Shown here: positions 17,854 through 26,595 of the stretch, piece after piece
How positions within the stretch are numbered: the stretch's first letter is position 1
How the letters are laid out: each line of letters opens with the position of its first letter
Assembly: GCA_963818695.1 (NCBI GenBank)
Contig: CAWFTG010000007.1
Location: forward strand, 1-64,000
Direction: 5' to 3'
Length of the DNA: 64,000 bases
Source: AP-15 sp963818695
GTDB taxonomy: Bacteria > Pseudomonadota > Alphaproteobacteria > ATCC43930 > CGMCC-115725
The notes under the pieces: generated by a model
The model's input: only the letters and a program-made list of their open reading frames with translations
Databases searched by the model: none
Told to the model about the DNA's origin: nothing
Position numbers and translations under genes: made by a program

Positions 17854-18075
17854 GTACTCTCAACCCGACAGTGCCGTGCGAGCCAGCAATCATCTCCCGA
17901 GCGGACGGTGCGATTCAAGCGTAAATTGGTGGAGTATTCTTCCGTCTACGGAGCCGTTTGCGGCTTGGCTAGGGGTCTCAAAGTTTACGGCTAATCGACA
18001 CCCATAACATTGCTGGTTGAACCGTGCGAGACTAGGATCTCGGAAGTGGTCCAGACACAAAGAGAGAGGAGCGCC
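17854..18075. promoter_or_regulatory. divergent promoter region between TIR-SUMF1 and SLATT genes
   Basis: A 222-base non-coding region from which the two putative effector genes diverge. I see no strong palindrome and no clear -35/-10 pair on either strand. A purine-rich ribosome site (AGAGAGAGGAG) at 18061-18071 serves the SLATT gene. Shared control of the two genes is plausible from the arrangement alone. Confidence 0.3.
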
Positions 18076-18741
18076 GTGGCTCATTCTATAACGGATTCCT
18101 CGGTTGTCCCCATTGATGGTGGGGCTGGAGCCAGGGACCAAGCCTTACCTAGGGACGGCGGGGACTCAAACAAGCAGCCAACTCAGTCCTCCGAAACTCC
18201 AAGCGCCGTGGACAACGCTGTAGATGACCTCACGGCAAAAGAACGGGATGCGTTGGCCGAACGATACTTCAAAAATGACTTGGCTGATCAGCGCAGGTGG
18301 TACAGTGAAAAAGCCGGCTTGTTCAAGACGCGTTCTGAATTGTTGGCTCTCTTAACCATCGTGCTGGGGTCATTGATTACGTTTATCCAGGTGTTTGGGG
18401 CTGCAGCGTGGGTGCCGGTTGTGTCGGGTTCGATCGGGGCCATTGTCGCGATCGCGGCGGGTTGGCAGCGCATCGCCCGCTATAGCGAGACTTGGATATC
18501 GTATCGGACCGCTTCAGAGCGGATGAAACGCGAGCGTCGCCTTTATACCCACGGCGCCGGTTCCTATAGAGGATTGCCCGAGCGAGAGGCTTACCTGAAA
18601 TTCGTGGAAGCGACTGAGGGCATCATCGCCGAAGAACAAAAAATATTTTGGCGAGAGCGCGGCAACAATCCGCCGACGCCTCCCAGCAATGCTGATGACA
18701 AGATTACGGGAGAGCCGCGGGGATCATCGGCCACCCAGTGA
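18076..18741 (+). CDS. SLATT-domain (DUF4231) two-TM putative effector
   Basis: About 221 residues. A low-complexity polar N-terminus (1-50) is followed by the SLATT pattern: DQRRWYSEKA, TM1 (about 88-106), TM2 (about 112-130), then ISYRTASERMKRERRLYTHGAGSY and a C-terminal helix FVEATEGIIAEEQKIFW. SLATT proteins are predicted pore-forming effectors, named for their association with SMODS nucleotide cyclases and SLOG nucleotide-binding proteins in bacterial conflict systems. The GTG at 18076 is chosen because the strong purine-rich ribosome site lies just upstream; TTG 18010 is in frame but lacks one. Its 3' end faces the DRHyd-SLOG gene with 50 bases between. No SMODS cyclase is visible, so any ligand may come from the TIR or SLOG protein. 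Confidence 0.85.
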   Translation: MAHSITDSSVVPIDGGAGARDQALPRDGGDSNKQPTQSSETPSAVDNAVDDLTAKERDALAERYFKNDLADQRRWYSEKAGLFKTRSELLALLTIVLGSLITFIQVFGAAAWVPVVSGSIGAIVAIAAGWQRIARYSETWISYRTASERMKRERRLYTHGAGSYRGLPEREAYLKFVEATEGIIAEEQKIFWRERGNNPPTPPSNADDKITGEPRGSSATQ

Positions 18742-18791
18742 GAGACGTGGCGGGCCCACTCATCGCGGAGCCAGATTGCCCGATTGGCGGC

Positions 18792-20795
18792 TCACAGAGT
18801 TGCAGGATCGATGATGATCGGCTGCCGTCCGGTGAGCTTGCGCACGAGTTCGATCATGTTCTGCGTTCCGCCCGGGCCATCGCCCGCCTCGCCATTCCAC
18901 AGCGTGATGAAAGAAGCACGGTGCAGCCCTTGCGACAGCGCCGAGTAGAGGATCCAACGGTTGCAGCGGTCGTGGATACTGAGACCAGCAGGCGCGGGCC
19001 CAAGCTCTTCCGGCATGACGAGGACCGTGCAGCCGTGGTTCTCTGTTACCCGCGCGAAGTTGCGCTCCCATCGCCGGTCCGGGTCGGCGAATGTTACCAA
19101 CTCGGCGAGGAACTCGTTCTCGGCGCGAGCAAGACGCAGCTCGATCCGCATGCCCCGTTCGAGGCATGCTTCGGCAAACAACAGGTCGCCCCCGGAAGCG
19201 CCGCCGCAAAGACCGAGATCGCCGGCGCCGGTCCCGACTTCGTCGAGCGCAGCGCGGATACGCGCCGCCGCCGCCTCGATCTTTGAGGGTGGGAAGCGGG
19301 GCGGCTTGGGCTTGCCGTCGCCGCGATCCGCCGGGTTATCGATCATGTGACCACTGAACACGACGACATGGTCTGGCTCCGATCTTTCCTCCGGGCTGCT
19401 GCCGAGCAGAGCGCGCAACTGTTGTTCGGCGCGATCGATCACGGCGGCGGCTTCGGCGACGATTTCGCTTTGGAATTCTAGCTCTCCGAGAAAATCAAGC
19501 TGTTGGCCAGTGGAGTCGAGAGCGAACCAGTCGCGATTTGCAACCGCCAGCGCCGCCGCCTCGGAGTAGTCGTCGATCGCGTCGTCCTTCCGATTCTCGG
19601 TCAAAGCGAGTTCCGCCCGGGTGACGAGCGACCAATAGTCCTTATTGCGCTCGACGGCGGCGGCAGTAGTCCAGCCGACGCCGTCGGCAATCAAGGCGAG
19701 CGGCAGTCTGCTTCGCCGGCCGGTGACGTGCTCCCAAAGCTTCCCCAAGGTCAACGCGTTGACGCCCGGATAATAGTCCCCGGGAGCGGCACGAAATGCC
19801 TCGATATAGGCGGAGGCGGCGCTTTGCAATGTAGCCGCCGTATCACCGGCGGCGGCGAGGGGATCCAACTTGCGCTGGGGATGCGCGTTCCAAATCTGCG
19901 TCCACTCGTCCTTCCATGTGCGGGCGAGGAGACCCAAGGTCTCGCCGTCCTTGCGTTCCTCGGCGAGACGGCGAAGGCTTTCGCGAGCCTCGGCGTAGCG
20001 CCCGGCGCGGCCCAAAGCGATGCCCTCAAGCTGACGCACTTCGACATCGTCCGGCTCGAGCTCGCGTGCGCGTTCGAGGACATTCAGTGCGTAGCGCGGC
20101 CGGTTGAGCCGAATGAGGGCGCGCGCCGCTGTGCGCAACGCCTCGAATTCGAGCACGCTGTTTGGCGTCTCCTCGGCTAGCACGAGAATATCCCCCGGCC
20201 GCTGCTTGCGCCGTGCCACCTCGACGCGGCTTTGCCATCTCTCGAGCGCCTGCCAGAACTCGTTGACGTCGCCGACTTTGAGCGTCTTCCAGTCCGGCTC
20301 CCTGAGAGTGGGGAGCTGTTGATAGACCGGACTCGCGCGCCGTCCACGCCACGCCCCAAGAGTTACCTCGACCGCTTCCTTGAGAGCGTTGCGCTCCGCT
20401 TCGACGCGGTCTGGATCGAGCCGTCCGCCTTTGAGGGTAAAGCGCTGCATGCGCTGCCCCGCGATGTCAAACGGCAGCCGGTCGCGGAGCGCATAGGTGA
20501 GGACCGCGCCGCCTGCGCGCAATGCGTGGCGCACGCCAATTTCGTACCAGACGTTGGGATTATCCAAGGTCAGGTCGGCGACGACAAACTCGGCGAGGAG
20601 CAGGTCCTGAAACATGTCGAGGTGGATCGAGCCGCCGCGGCGGTCGGCGTCCGCACGGTGCGGCATCAAACCGGCCCCCGCGATTGCCGGCGCAAAGAGG
20701 TCCCGGTAAACGGCGTCGAAGTCGATCGCAGTTCCGTCCGGCGCTTTCTTCTCGCCGAACGGCATGATGACGAAAGCACGGCGAATGAATGTCAT
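18792..20795 (-). CDS. deoxyribosyltransferase-like / TRAFs-binding-like helical repeat / SLOG-like protein
   Basis: About 667 residues in three parts. The N-terminus (about 5-130) resembles nucleoside deoxyribosyltransferase-like (DRHyd) domains: AFVIMPFGEK, then EFVVADLTLDNPNVWYEIGV and RHALR. The middle (about 180-500) is helical with TPR-like repeats (ALRTAARALIRLNRP, VLERARELEPDD) and resembles the bacterial TRAFs-binding/DUF4071 region. The C-terminus (about 520-667) has a Rossmann-like fold with VVFSGHMID and GLCGGASGGDLLFAEACLE, a glycine-rich loop typical of SLOG nucleotide-binding domains. I start at ATG 20795 because AGGAAG lies ten bases upstream; ATG 20828 is longer. The domain set belongs to predicted prokaryotic immune signalling. 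The enzymatic role is untested. It is convergent with the SLATT gene. Confidence 0.78.
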   Translation of the reverse strand: MTFIRRAFVIMPFGEKKAPDGTAIDFDAVYRDLFAPAIAGAGLMPHRADADRRGGSIHLDMFQDLLLAEFVVADLTLDNPNVWYEIGVRHALRAGGAVLTYALRDRLPFDIAGQRMQRFTLKGGRLDPDRVEAERNALKEAVEVTLGAWRGRRASPVYQQLPTLREPDWKTLKVGDVNEFWQALERWQSRVEVARRKQRPGDILVLAEETPNSVLEFEALRTAARALIRLNRPRYALNVLERARELEPDDVEVRQLEGIALGRAGRYAEARESLRRLAEERKDGETLGLLARTWKDEWTQIWNAHPQRKLDPLAAAGDTAATLQSAASAYIEAFRAAPGDYYPGVNALTLGKLWEHVTGRRSRLPLALIADGVGWTTAAAVERNKDYWSLVTRAELALTENRKDDAIDDYSEAAALAVANRDWFALDSTGQQLDFLGELEFQSEIVAEAAAVIDRAEQQLRALLGSSPEERSEPDHVVVFSGHMIDNPADRGDGKPKPPRFPPSKIEAAAARIRAALDEVGTGAGDLGLCGGASGGDLLFAEACLERGMRIELRLARAENEFLAELVTFADPDRRWERNFARVTENHGCTVLVMPEELGPAPAGLSIHDRCNRWILYSALSQGLHRASFITLWNGEAGDGPGGTQNMIELVRKLTGRQPIIIDPATL

Positions 20796-20926
20796 CGGCT
20801 CGTCTTCCTGTAGGCCCCTGATGTACACTGCAGTCGGCTTTCGCCCCGTCTAGCATTATCGGGGTGTAGAGAGAAGCTTGGCCGCCATCGATGATCCGGA
20901 CGGCGGGTGCGGGTGTTGGGCCTGGG

Positions 20927-22423
20927 CTACTCCATCCGCGCGCCGTAGCGGTGGATGTGGTAGGGGGTGCGGGCCAGACCCGGGCAATAGCTGCCGACGA
21001 CCGGTTCGAGCGCCTCATAGAGGCGACGGTGATCGGCGTTGGCGGCCGCGAGGCGCTCGCGTGCGGCCGCAACGCGGTCGCGCAACCGGTCTAGATCGAG
21101 GGTCATGACGCGCCGGTTCTCGACGACGAGGCGTCCGCCGATCATGACGCTGGCAACCGCGGTGCCGTCCTCGGTGTGGACCAGCTGGTTCACGGGATCG
21201 TTCAACGGCAGCCAATTCGGGTGGTCGAGGTCGAGCATGACGATATCGGCCTTGTAGCCGGGCGCGAGCCGGCCGATCCGGTCGCCAAACCCTAGGGCAC
21301 GGGCGCTGCCCTCGGTCGCCGCCACTGCCGCCTCGCTGGTCGTCAGCCAGCGCCGCCACTCCGGCCCCTGCACCTTCGAGACGAAGGACGCCAGCCGCAT
21401 CGCCTCGTACATGTTCTGATTGTCGGCGCAGTTCGCCCCGTCGGTGCCGATCCCGAGATTGACGCGCCGCTCCAGCATCCCTCTGGTATCGGCGAGCCCG
21501 CTGCCGAGCCGCATGTTGCTGCCCGGGTTGTGCGCGACCGAGGCGCCGTGGTTGCCGAGGCGAGCCATGTCGGCTTCGTCGAGCCACACCCCGTGGGCAA
21601 CCGTGAAATGCGGCCCGAGCACGCCGAGGCTGTCGAGATGTGCGGTCTGTGTCCGGCCGTAGAGCCGGATTCCCGTTACCGCCTGCACCTTGGATTCGGC
21701 GACGTGGCTGTGGACGCCGAGGCCGAACTCGCGCGCCAGATCGGCGCAGCCGAGGATGAAGGCGTCGGAACAGTGATGCGGGATCGTCGGCGCGACCGCG
21801 GGACGCACCCGGTCGCGGTCGAAGCGCCAACCGTGCAACGCCTTGCGGATCCCCGCCAGCGTCGCCTCGGCGGGCGGCAGCCGCAATTCGCCGACACGCT
21901 CCTGCAGCGGGCTCGGCAGTGCGTCCATCAATCCGGGGATAGCCTCGTAAAAGCTGCGGTCGGCGACCATTGGGGCAATGACCGCGCGCATACCGACATC
22001 GGCATAGGCCTGACCCGCCAAGGCGAGCCCTTCCGTGGTCGGCAAAGGCCACTCGAAAGAAAGGTCATAGCAGGCAGTGCACCCTTTCATGACCATCTCC
22101 ACCGCGCCCAGCTGCGTTGACAGGTACATGTCTTCGGCGGTGCGGTTTCCGGTGATCCACGGCGCCGCGCTCAGTAGCAATTCCAGAGGCCAGCGGTCGC
22201 CCATCCCCTTGGCGAGGTTGCCGTGGCCGTGCGTGTGTGCGTTGACGAGACCGGGATGCAGCAGCCGGCGCGCCACCCCGATTTCGACCGCATCGGCCGG
22301 GGCCGGGCAGCCGGGCGGACCGATTTCGCGGATCGTGTCGTCCTCGACGAGGATATCGGCGGGTTCTGCGGTTCCTGCGGCGATGTCCAGCACGCGGCCG
22401 CCGCGCACGATCGTAAAGGCCAT
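20927..22423 (-). CDS. amidohydrolase, SAH/cytosine deaminase-like (ATZ/TRZ family)
   Basis: About 498 residues, a complete metal-dependent hydrolase. Metal ligands are visible as NAHTHGHG (H63, H65), the HSHVAES motif with the next histidine, and the GTDGANCADNQ aspartate near the end of the barrel. A small beta-sandwich is formed by both ends (VRGGRVLDIAAG at the start, VASVMIGGRLVV near the C-terminus). Family members hydrolyse amino or chloro groups from purines, pyrimidines, triazines or S-adenosylhomocysteine. GGGAGA upstream supports the ATG at 22423. The product cannot be assigned to one substrate. It is divergent from the enoyl-CoA hydratase remnant and unrelated in sequence to the conflict genes before it. 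Confidence 0.85.
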   Translation of the reverse strand: MAFTIVRGGRVLDIAAGTAEPADILVEDDTIREIGPPGCPAPADAVEIGVARRLLHPGLVNAHTHGHGNLAKGMGDRWPLELLLSAAPWITGNRTAEDMYLSTQLGAVEMVMKGCTACYDLSFEWPLPTTEGLALAGQAYADVGMRAVIAPMVADRSFYEAIPGLMDALPSPLQERVGELRLPPAEATLAGIRKALHGWRFDRDRVRPAVAPTIPHHCSDAFILGCADLAREFGLGVHSHVAESKVQAVTGIRLYGRTQTAHLDSLGVLGPHFTVAHGVWLDEADMARLGNHGASVAHNPGSNMRLGSGLADTRGMLERRVNLGIGTDGANCADNQNMYEAMRLASFVSKVQGPEWRRWLTTSEAAVAATEGSARALGFGDRIGRLAPGYKADIVMLDLDHPNWLPLNDPVNQLVHTEDGTAVASVMIGGRLVVENRRVMTLDLDRLRDRVAAARERLAAANADHRRLYEALEPVVGSYCPGLARTPYHIHRYGARME

Positions 22424-22482
22424 GGTATCGTCTCCCACAAAGCGCCCCGTATGATAGACCGGAGCGCGGAAGGAGCCGAGCG

Positions 22483-23282
22483 ATGCCTAGTGTTATCGTG
22501 CAGCGGCGCGAGGCCGTTCTGGAGATCCTCCTGAATCGGCCGGCAGTGCTTAACGCCGCCAACCGCGAGATGATCGGCGAACTCGCCGGTGCGGCGGCCG
22601 ACGCGGCCGAGCATGCCGTTTCCTTGAGTCGTGCTGTTGCGCGGCGCCGGCTCGCATTTCTGTGCCGGAGGCGACATCAGTATGTTCGGCGACTTGATTT
22701 CGCTCCAGCCCGCGGCCCGTGAACAGGCTCTTCATGCGATCGTCGATACGTTGCACCCGCTGCTTATGGCGTTGCGGCACATGCCCAAGCCCGTTGTCGT
22801 TGCGGAGCAGGGTGCGGCGGCGGGCTTCGGTCTCAGCCTCGTCCTCGCCGCCGATCTGGCAGTCGCTGCCGAGGATTTATGTTTTCGCGTCCGGCTATAT
22901 CCATCTCGGAACCAGCCCGGATGGCGGCATGACGATGACATTGCCCCGCATCGCCGGGCTAAAGCGGGCGGCGGAATTGATGTTGCTCGGCGACCGCTTC
23001 GATGCGCGGCGCGCCCTGGAACTCGGCCTGGTCAATCGGTTGGTTCCGCCGGCAGCGATCGAGGCCGAGGCAATGGTGCTCGCGACACGGCTGGCGAACG
23101 GTCCGACCAATGCTTACGGGCGCACCAAAGCGCTGCTCGAGGCCTCGATGGGTCAAACCCTGATTTCCGGCCACTGTTTGGCCCACGGTCTTCTAGAACA
23201 TAGAAATGGCTGCGGATCAGACCAATCCAAACGAGAGAAACAAGGAAGCGGCCAAAGATGCGCTCAACGGCTCCTGGCCTGA
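22483..23282 (+). pseudogene. enoyl-CoA hydratase/isomerase family, frameshifted
   Basis: Crotonase-fold protein spread over three frames. The N-terminus (VIVQRREAVLEILLNRPAVL) is in the first frame. From about 22635 the oxyanion-hole region HFCAGGDISMFG and AAAGFGLSLVLAADL are in the second. From about 22883 FASGYIHLGTSPDGG and LGLVNRLVPP are in the third. Each switch is explained by one extra base (near 22635, and one T in the TTTT at 22879-22882). The expected C-terminal AFLEKR-type end is missing and the last 40 residues are unrelated, so the gene may also be truncated. It would hydrate or isomerise an acyl-CoA if intact. Whether the lesions are real or base-call errors is unclear. Confidence 0.78.
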
Positions 23283-23396
23283 GATAGCTTGGGTATTCCC
23301 GGACATCGATTTTTACGACCTACGTTGAGCGATGCTATTGACCCGAAGCTCTCATCTGATTGAGCCCCGCCATGCTAGCAATTAGGAGCCGAGATC

Positions 23397-24374
23397 GTGA
23401 ACGCTCCAAGACCGAGCCGGCGGCAAATCCTGGTAGGCGCAGAAGCCATTTTCATGGGGCAGTCAATTCTAACGACTTCAGCAGCCGAGGCCGACTGGGC
23501 TGCCATTTCTCCAAGCGAAGCGGGTTTCACTTCCGACCTTGAAGCACTGCTTGACAAGGCAATCACTCAAAAGCGCGTTTGGAACCTGCATGGCGTCGTC
23601 ATCGTGCGCAAGGGAGGTCTTGTGCTCGAGCGTTATTTCGAGGGCGACGACAACGCGCGGGGTAGCCCTTTGGGCAAGGTCGCATTCAAGGCCGATACAC
23701 TGCATGATTTGCGTTCCGTGTCGAAAAGCATCGTTGGCGTGCTCTATGGCATGCGCGCTCGCCGACCGAAAAATGCCGCCGCCGGGGTCGCCTCTGTTTG
23801 CCTCTTTCCCGAATACACCGATCTCGCAGCCGACCCCGCTCGCAATTACTGGACCATCTATAATGCGCTGACAATGACGATGGGGACTGATTGGGATGAG
23901 CTCAACGCTCCTTATTCCGATCCCACCAACAGCGAAATCGCAATGGATACGGCGCCGGATCGCTACCGTTTCATCCTTGGCGCGCCGGTCGTGATGGAGC
24001 CCGGTAAGCGCTGGATTTACAGCGGCGGCGCGACCGCATTGTTGGCGTAAATCATTACGAAAGGTACTGGAAAACCATTACACGACTTTGCGCGTGCGGC
24101 TTTGTTCGATCCCCTCGGCATCGGCCCGACGGAATGGTTCACCGATCGCAGCGGCGAAGCTATCGCCGCCTCCGGCTTGCGCATGACGCCGCGCGACTTT
24201 GCCCGTATCGGCTTGATGATGCAAGGCGGTATGTGGGGCAATCGACGCGTCGTGCCGGCGCAATGGATCGGGCGGTCGACCTCGCCCATGGTCGATGCCG
24301 ACGAGATCCGCCAGTACGGCTACGTCGCGATGGCAAAATGCTCGCGGGCCCGATATATTCAACCGTGGAGAACC
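23397..24374 (+). pseudogene. serine hydrolase (class C beta-lactamase fold), disrupted
   Basis: Beta-lactamase-family hydrolase with an N-terminal hydrophobic or Tat-like leader (RRQILVGAEAIFMG), the catalytic SxxK in LRSVSKSIVGVLYG, and the YSGG motif at WIYSGGA. Between about 23752 and 23812 the expected residues (ALADRKMPPPGSPLFASF) are in a neighbouring frame, bounded by one extra and one missing base. A TAA at 24048-24050 interrupts the frame, yet homology continues in frame (GTGKPLHDFARAALFDPLGIGPTEWF, read in two parts around residue 20) to about 24345. The C-terminal end is lost and runs directly into the leader of the VOC gene. Likely a decayed or misread 6-aminohexanoate-dimer-hydrolase-like enzyme. 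Confidence 0.75.
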
Positions 24375-24389
24375 ATGAGCCGAAGGAGC

Positions 24390-24989
24390 ATGATGATGGC
24401 GGACGGCACCTCTTCCATCGTACCGGCCACCCCCGCCGAGGCGGTCACGCCGCGCGGCGTCAACCATCTCGTCATCAACGTGCGCGACATCGAGGAGTCG
24501 CATAAATTCTGGACTGAGACCCTCGGCTTCAAGCAGGTCGCGTACTCGAAGCGCCGCAACGGCAAGATGCGCTTTTATTCGGGCGACCATGACGGCCGCA
24601 TGAACCATCATGACATCGCGCTGTGCGAGAACTCGAACCTGCCGAAGCCGCCCGCCGATTGGTCGATGTTCGACCAGCCGGTCGCGATCAACCATATCGC
24701 GATCAGCATGCCGAACCGCGAGGCGTGGCTGAAGCAATTGGCCTGGCTGCGCGCGAAGGGCGTCAAGTTCGAGCGGCGCGTCAACCACGGCATGACGCAC
24801 AGCCTCTACATCGTTGATCCCAACGGGTACGGCGTCGAGGTACTCTACGAATTGCCGCGCGAGGTCTGGGGCGACAACATCCAGGGCGCAATCGACTACG
24901 CCGAGCCCGTGCCGACCGAGGGCGACGAGGCCTTCATCGACGACACGAATTACCCGATGTTCGGCACCGCGGACAAAGCCGCCGACTAG
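24390..24989 (+). CDS. VOC-family (glyoxalase/extradiol dioxygenase fold) protein
   Basis: About 199 residues. The start is one of three successive ATGs at 24390-24398, preceded by AAGGAG at 24383-24388. VOC beta-alpha-beta-beta-beta modules are visible: RGVNHLVINVRDIEESHKFW with the first metal histidine, NHIAISMPNREAWLKQ with a second, and HSLYIVDPNGYGVEVLYE with the terminal acidic ligand. This metal-site pattern occurs in ring-cleaving dioxygenases and in glyoxalase-type enzymes. The same frame continues upstream into the serine hydrolase remnant without a stop, but the ribosome site argues that translation starts here. Substrate unknown; aromatic degradation is plausible with the FAD monooxygenase downstream. 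Confidence 0.83.
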   Translation: MMMADGTSSIVPATPAEAVTPRGVNHLVINVRDIEESHKFWTETLGFKQVAYSKRRNGKMRFYSGDHDGRMNHHDIALCENSNLPKPPADWSMFDQPVAINHIAISMPNREAWLKQLAWLRAKGVKFERRVNHGMTHSLYIVDPNGYGVEVLYELPREVWGDNIQGAIDYAEPVPTEGDEAFIDDTNYPMFGTADKAAD

Positions 24990-25376
24990 CGCTGTAGGAC
25001 GGAAAAACGAAAGCGCATCCCGCCGTTTTGACCGAACATTCGAAGGAGCACAAAGCACGGGCGACCGGTCACACGCCTCGTGCCGCTCGGGCGGGCCGGC
25101 CCTGATCCAGTAGCAGCTAGCTGAGCGCATGCACACGACGCAGGCGGTTATCTCACGGCTCGAAAGCGGCAGGGTGAAGCTTTCGCGCACGCTCGAACGG
25201 CTCGCCGCGGCTACGGGCATGCGGCTACGGATTTGATTCGAACCGACGCCCGCGAGCTGAAACATTCTCTGGCCCGAAACCGTGTCAGATGGCTGTTGTT
25301 CGGGATAAGTCGAGCCGCTCGGCGACCATCCGTGTTTCACTCTGTCGGCACGACGGCCGCCCGTTAGGGTTCTGAT
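24990..25376. other. intergenic region with an XRE-type remnant
   Basis: A 387-base stretch between the VOC gene and the FAD monooxygenase. Apart from the short helix-turn-helix remnant annotated separately (25099-25236), I see no open gene, strong hairpin or repeat. It is GC-rich like the neighbours and probably includes the promoter of the monooxygenase gene in its last 100 bases. Confidence 0.4.
25099..25236 (+). pseudogene. XRE/Cro-type HTH antitoxin remnant
   Basis: The frame ending at TGA 25234-25236 encodes QLAERMHTTQAVISRLESGR followed by VKLSRTLERLAAATGMRLRI, which is the recognition helix and C-terminal end of a HigA-type XRE antitoxin. The preceding codons fit (ALIQ) but contain a TAG at 25111-25113, and the N-terminal helices are not found upstream. 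From ATG 25129 only 35 residues could be made. No toxin gene is next to it. I read it as a relic of a toxin-antitoxin module. Confidence 0.55.
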
Positions 25377-26595
25377 ATGGCTCGAAAGTCCGTACTGATC
25401 TCCGGCGCAGGGATCGGCGGACCAACGCTCGCTTTCTGGCTAAAAGCGGCGGGCTTCCAGCCGACGATGATCGAGCGTGCACCTGCGTTGCGCGCCGGTG
25501 GCTACGTCATCGACTTCTGGGGCCTTGGATACGATATCGCCGAGCGCATGGGCCTGGCAGGGGATATCGAGCGCATTGGCTATCACCTGCGCGAGATGCG
25601 GATCGTTGACGCCCGAGGCGAGCGCGTGGCCGGCTTCGGGACGAGAGTCTTCCATGAACTGACCGGCGGACGCTTCGTGACGCTCGGGCGCAGCGATCTT
25701 TCCCGGTTGCTGTTCGACAAGATCAAAGCCACAACGGAAATCATCTTCGGAGATGAAATCGTCGGCCTTCAGCAACAGACAGATTGTGTTCGAGTTCATT
25801 TCAAACACGCCGGCGTGCGCCGGTTCGATCTGGTAATCGGCGCCGACGGTCTGCACTCTAGTGTTCGAAGGCTCATATTTGGCCCGGAGGATCGGTTCGA
25901 GAAGCGGCTTGGCTATATCGTGGCGGCTTTCGAAGTCCGCGGGTACCGTCCGCGCAATGAAGATGTGTACGTGATTTATGGCGAGCCAGGCCAGATGCTC
26001 GGGCGCTTTGCATTGCATGACGATCGGACCCTGTTCTTGCTTGTGTTCACCGCATGGCGTCGAGCCTTCACCGACCATGCTCGATCTGGCGGCGCAAAAA
26101 GCGGTGCTGCGGGAAACATTTGGGAACGGGAAATGGGAATGCCCGCGCATCCTTGACGAACTGGACCGCGTACAGGAACTCTATTTCGACCGCGTCAGCC
26201 AGATCATGGTGGATAGCTGGTCGCGAGGCCGCATTGGGCTCGTCGGAGACGCCGCGTTTTGTGTGTCGTTGATGGCTGGGCAAGGCGCAGCTCTGGCGAT
26301 GACAGCAGCCTACGTGCTGGCGGGCGAACTGGTCAAAGCAGGAGAACGGCACGAAGAGGCGTTTGGCAGATATGAAACGCTGTTGCGGTCCTATATCGCC
26401 TCGAAACAGCAGGGAGCCGAGCGCTTTGCCGCCGCTTTTGCGCCAAAGACCCAATGGGGCCTGTTCCTCCGCAACCAAGTGGTCAAGGCGTTCGCAATCC
26501 CGGGATTGGCAAGGCGGGCGTTCGGCAGGGATATCATCGATACGCTGCAATTGCCCGATTATCGCTGGCCAAACCTCCCTTCGACGAGCGATTAG
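25377..26595 (+). pseudogene. FAD-dependent monooxygenase (PHBH fold), one frameshift
   Basis: Class A flavoprotein monooxygenase, about 405 residues if read through the shift. The FAD-binding GxGxxG is SGAGIGGPTLAFW near the start. The conserved VIGADGLHSSVR motif lies in the middle. The second FAD motif, GLVGDAAFCVSLMAGQGAALAM, is in the second frame, followed by a helical C-terminus. The frame moves by one extra base between about 26053 and 26068. Total length and order are normal, so the enzyme may be intact in the living cell. Such enzymes hydroxylate aromatic or polyketide-like substrates with NAD(P)H and O2. The 3' end overlaps the convergent CoxL gene by four bases. Confidence 0.83.

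Noticed and set aside
20104..22722. Several long open frames opposite the SLOG protein and amidohydrolase genes
   Set aside because: They are shadow frames of real genes in GC-rich DNA with Arg/Ala/Pro-rich translations and no motifs.
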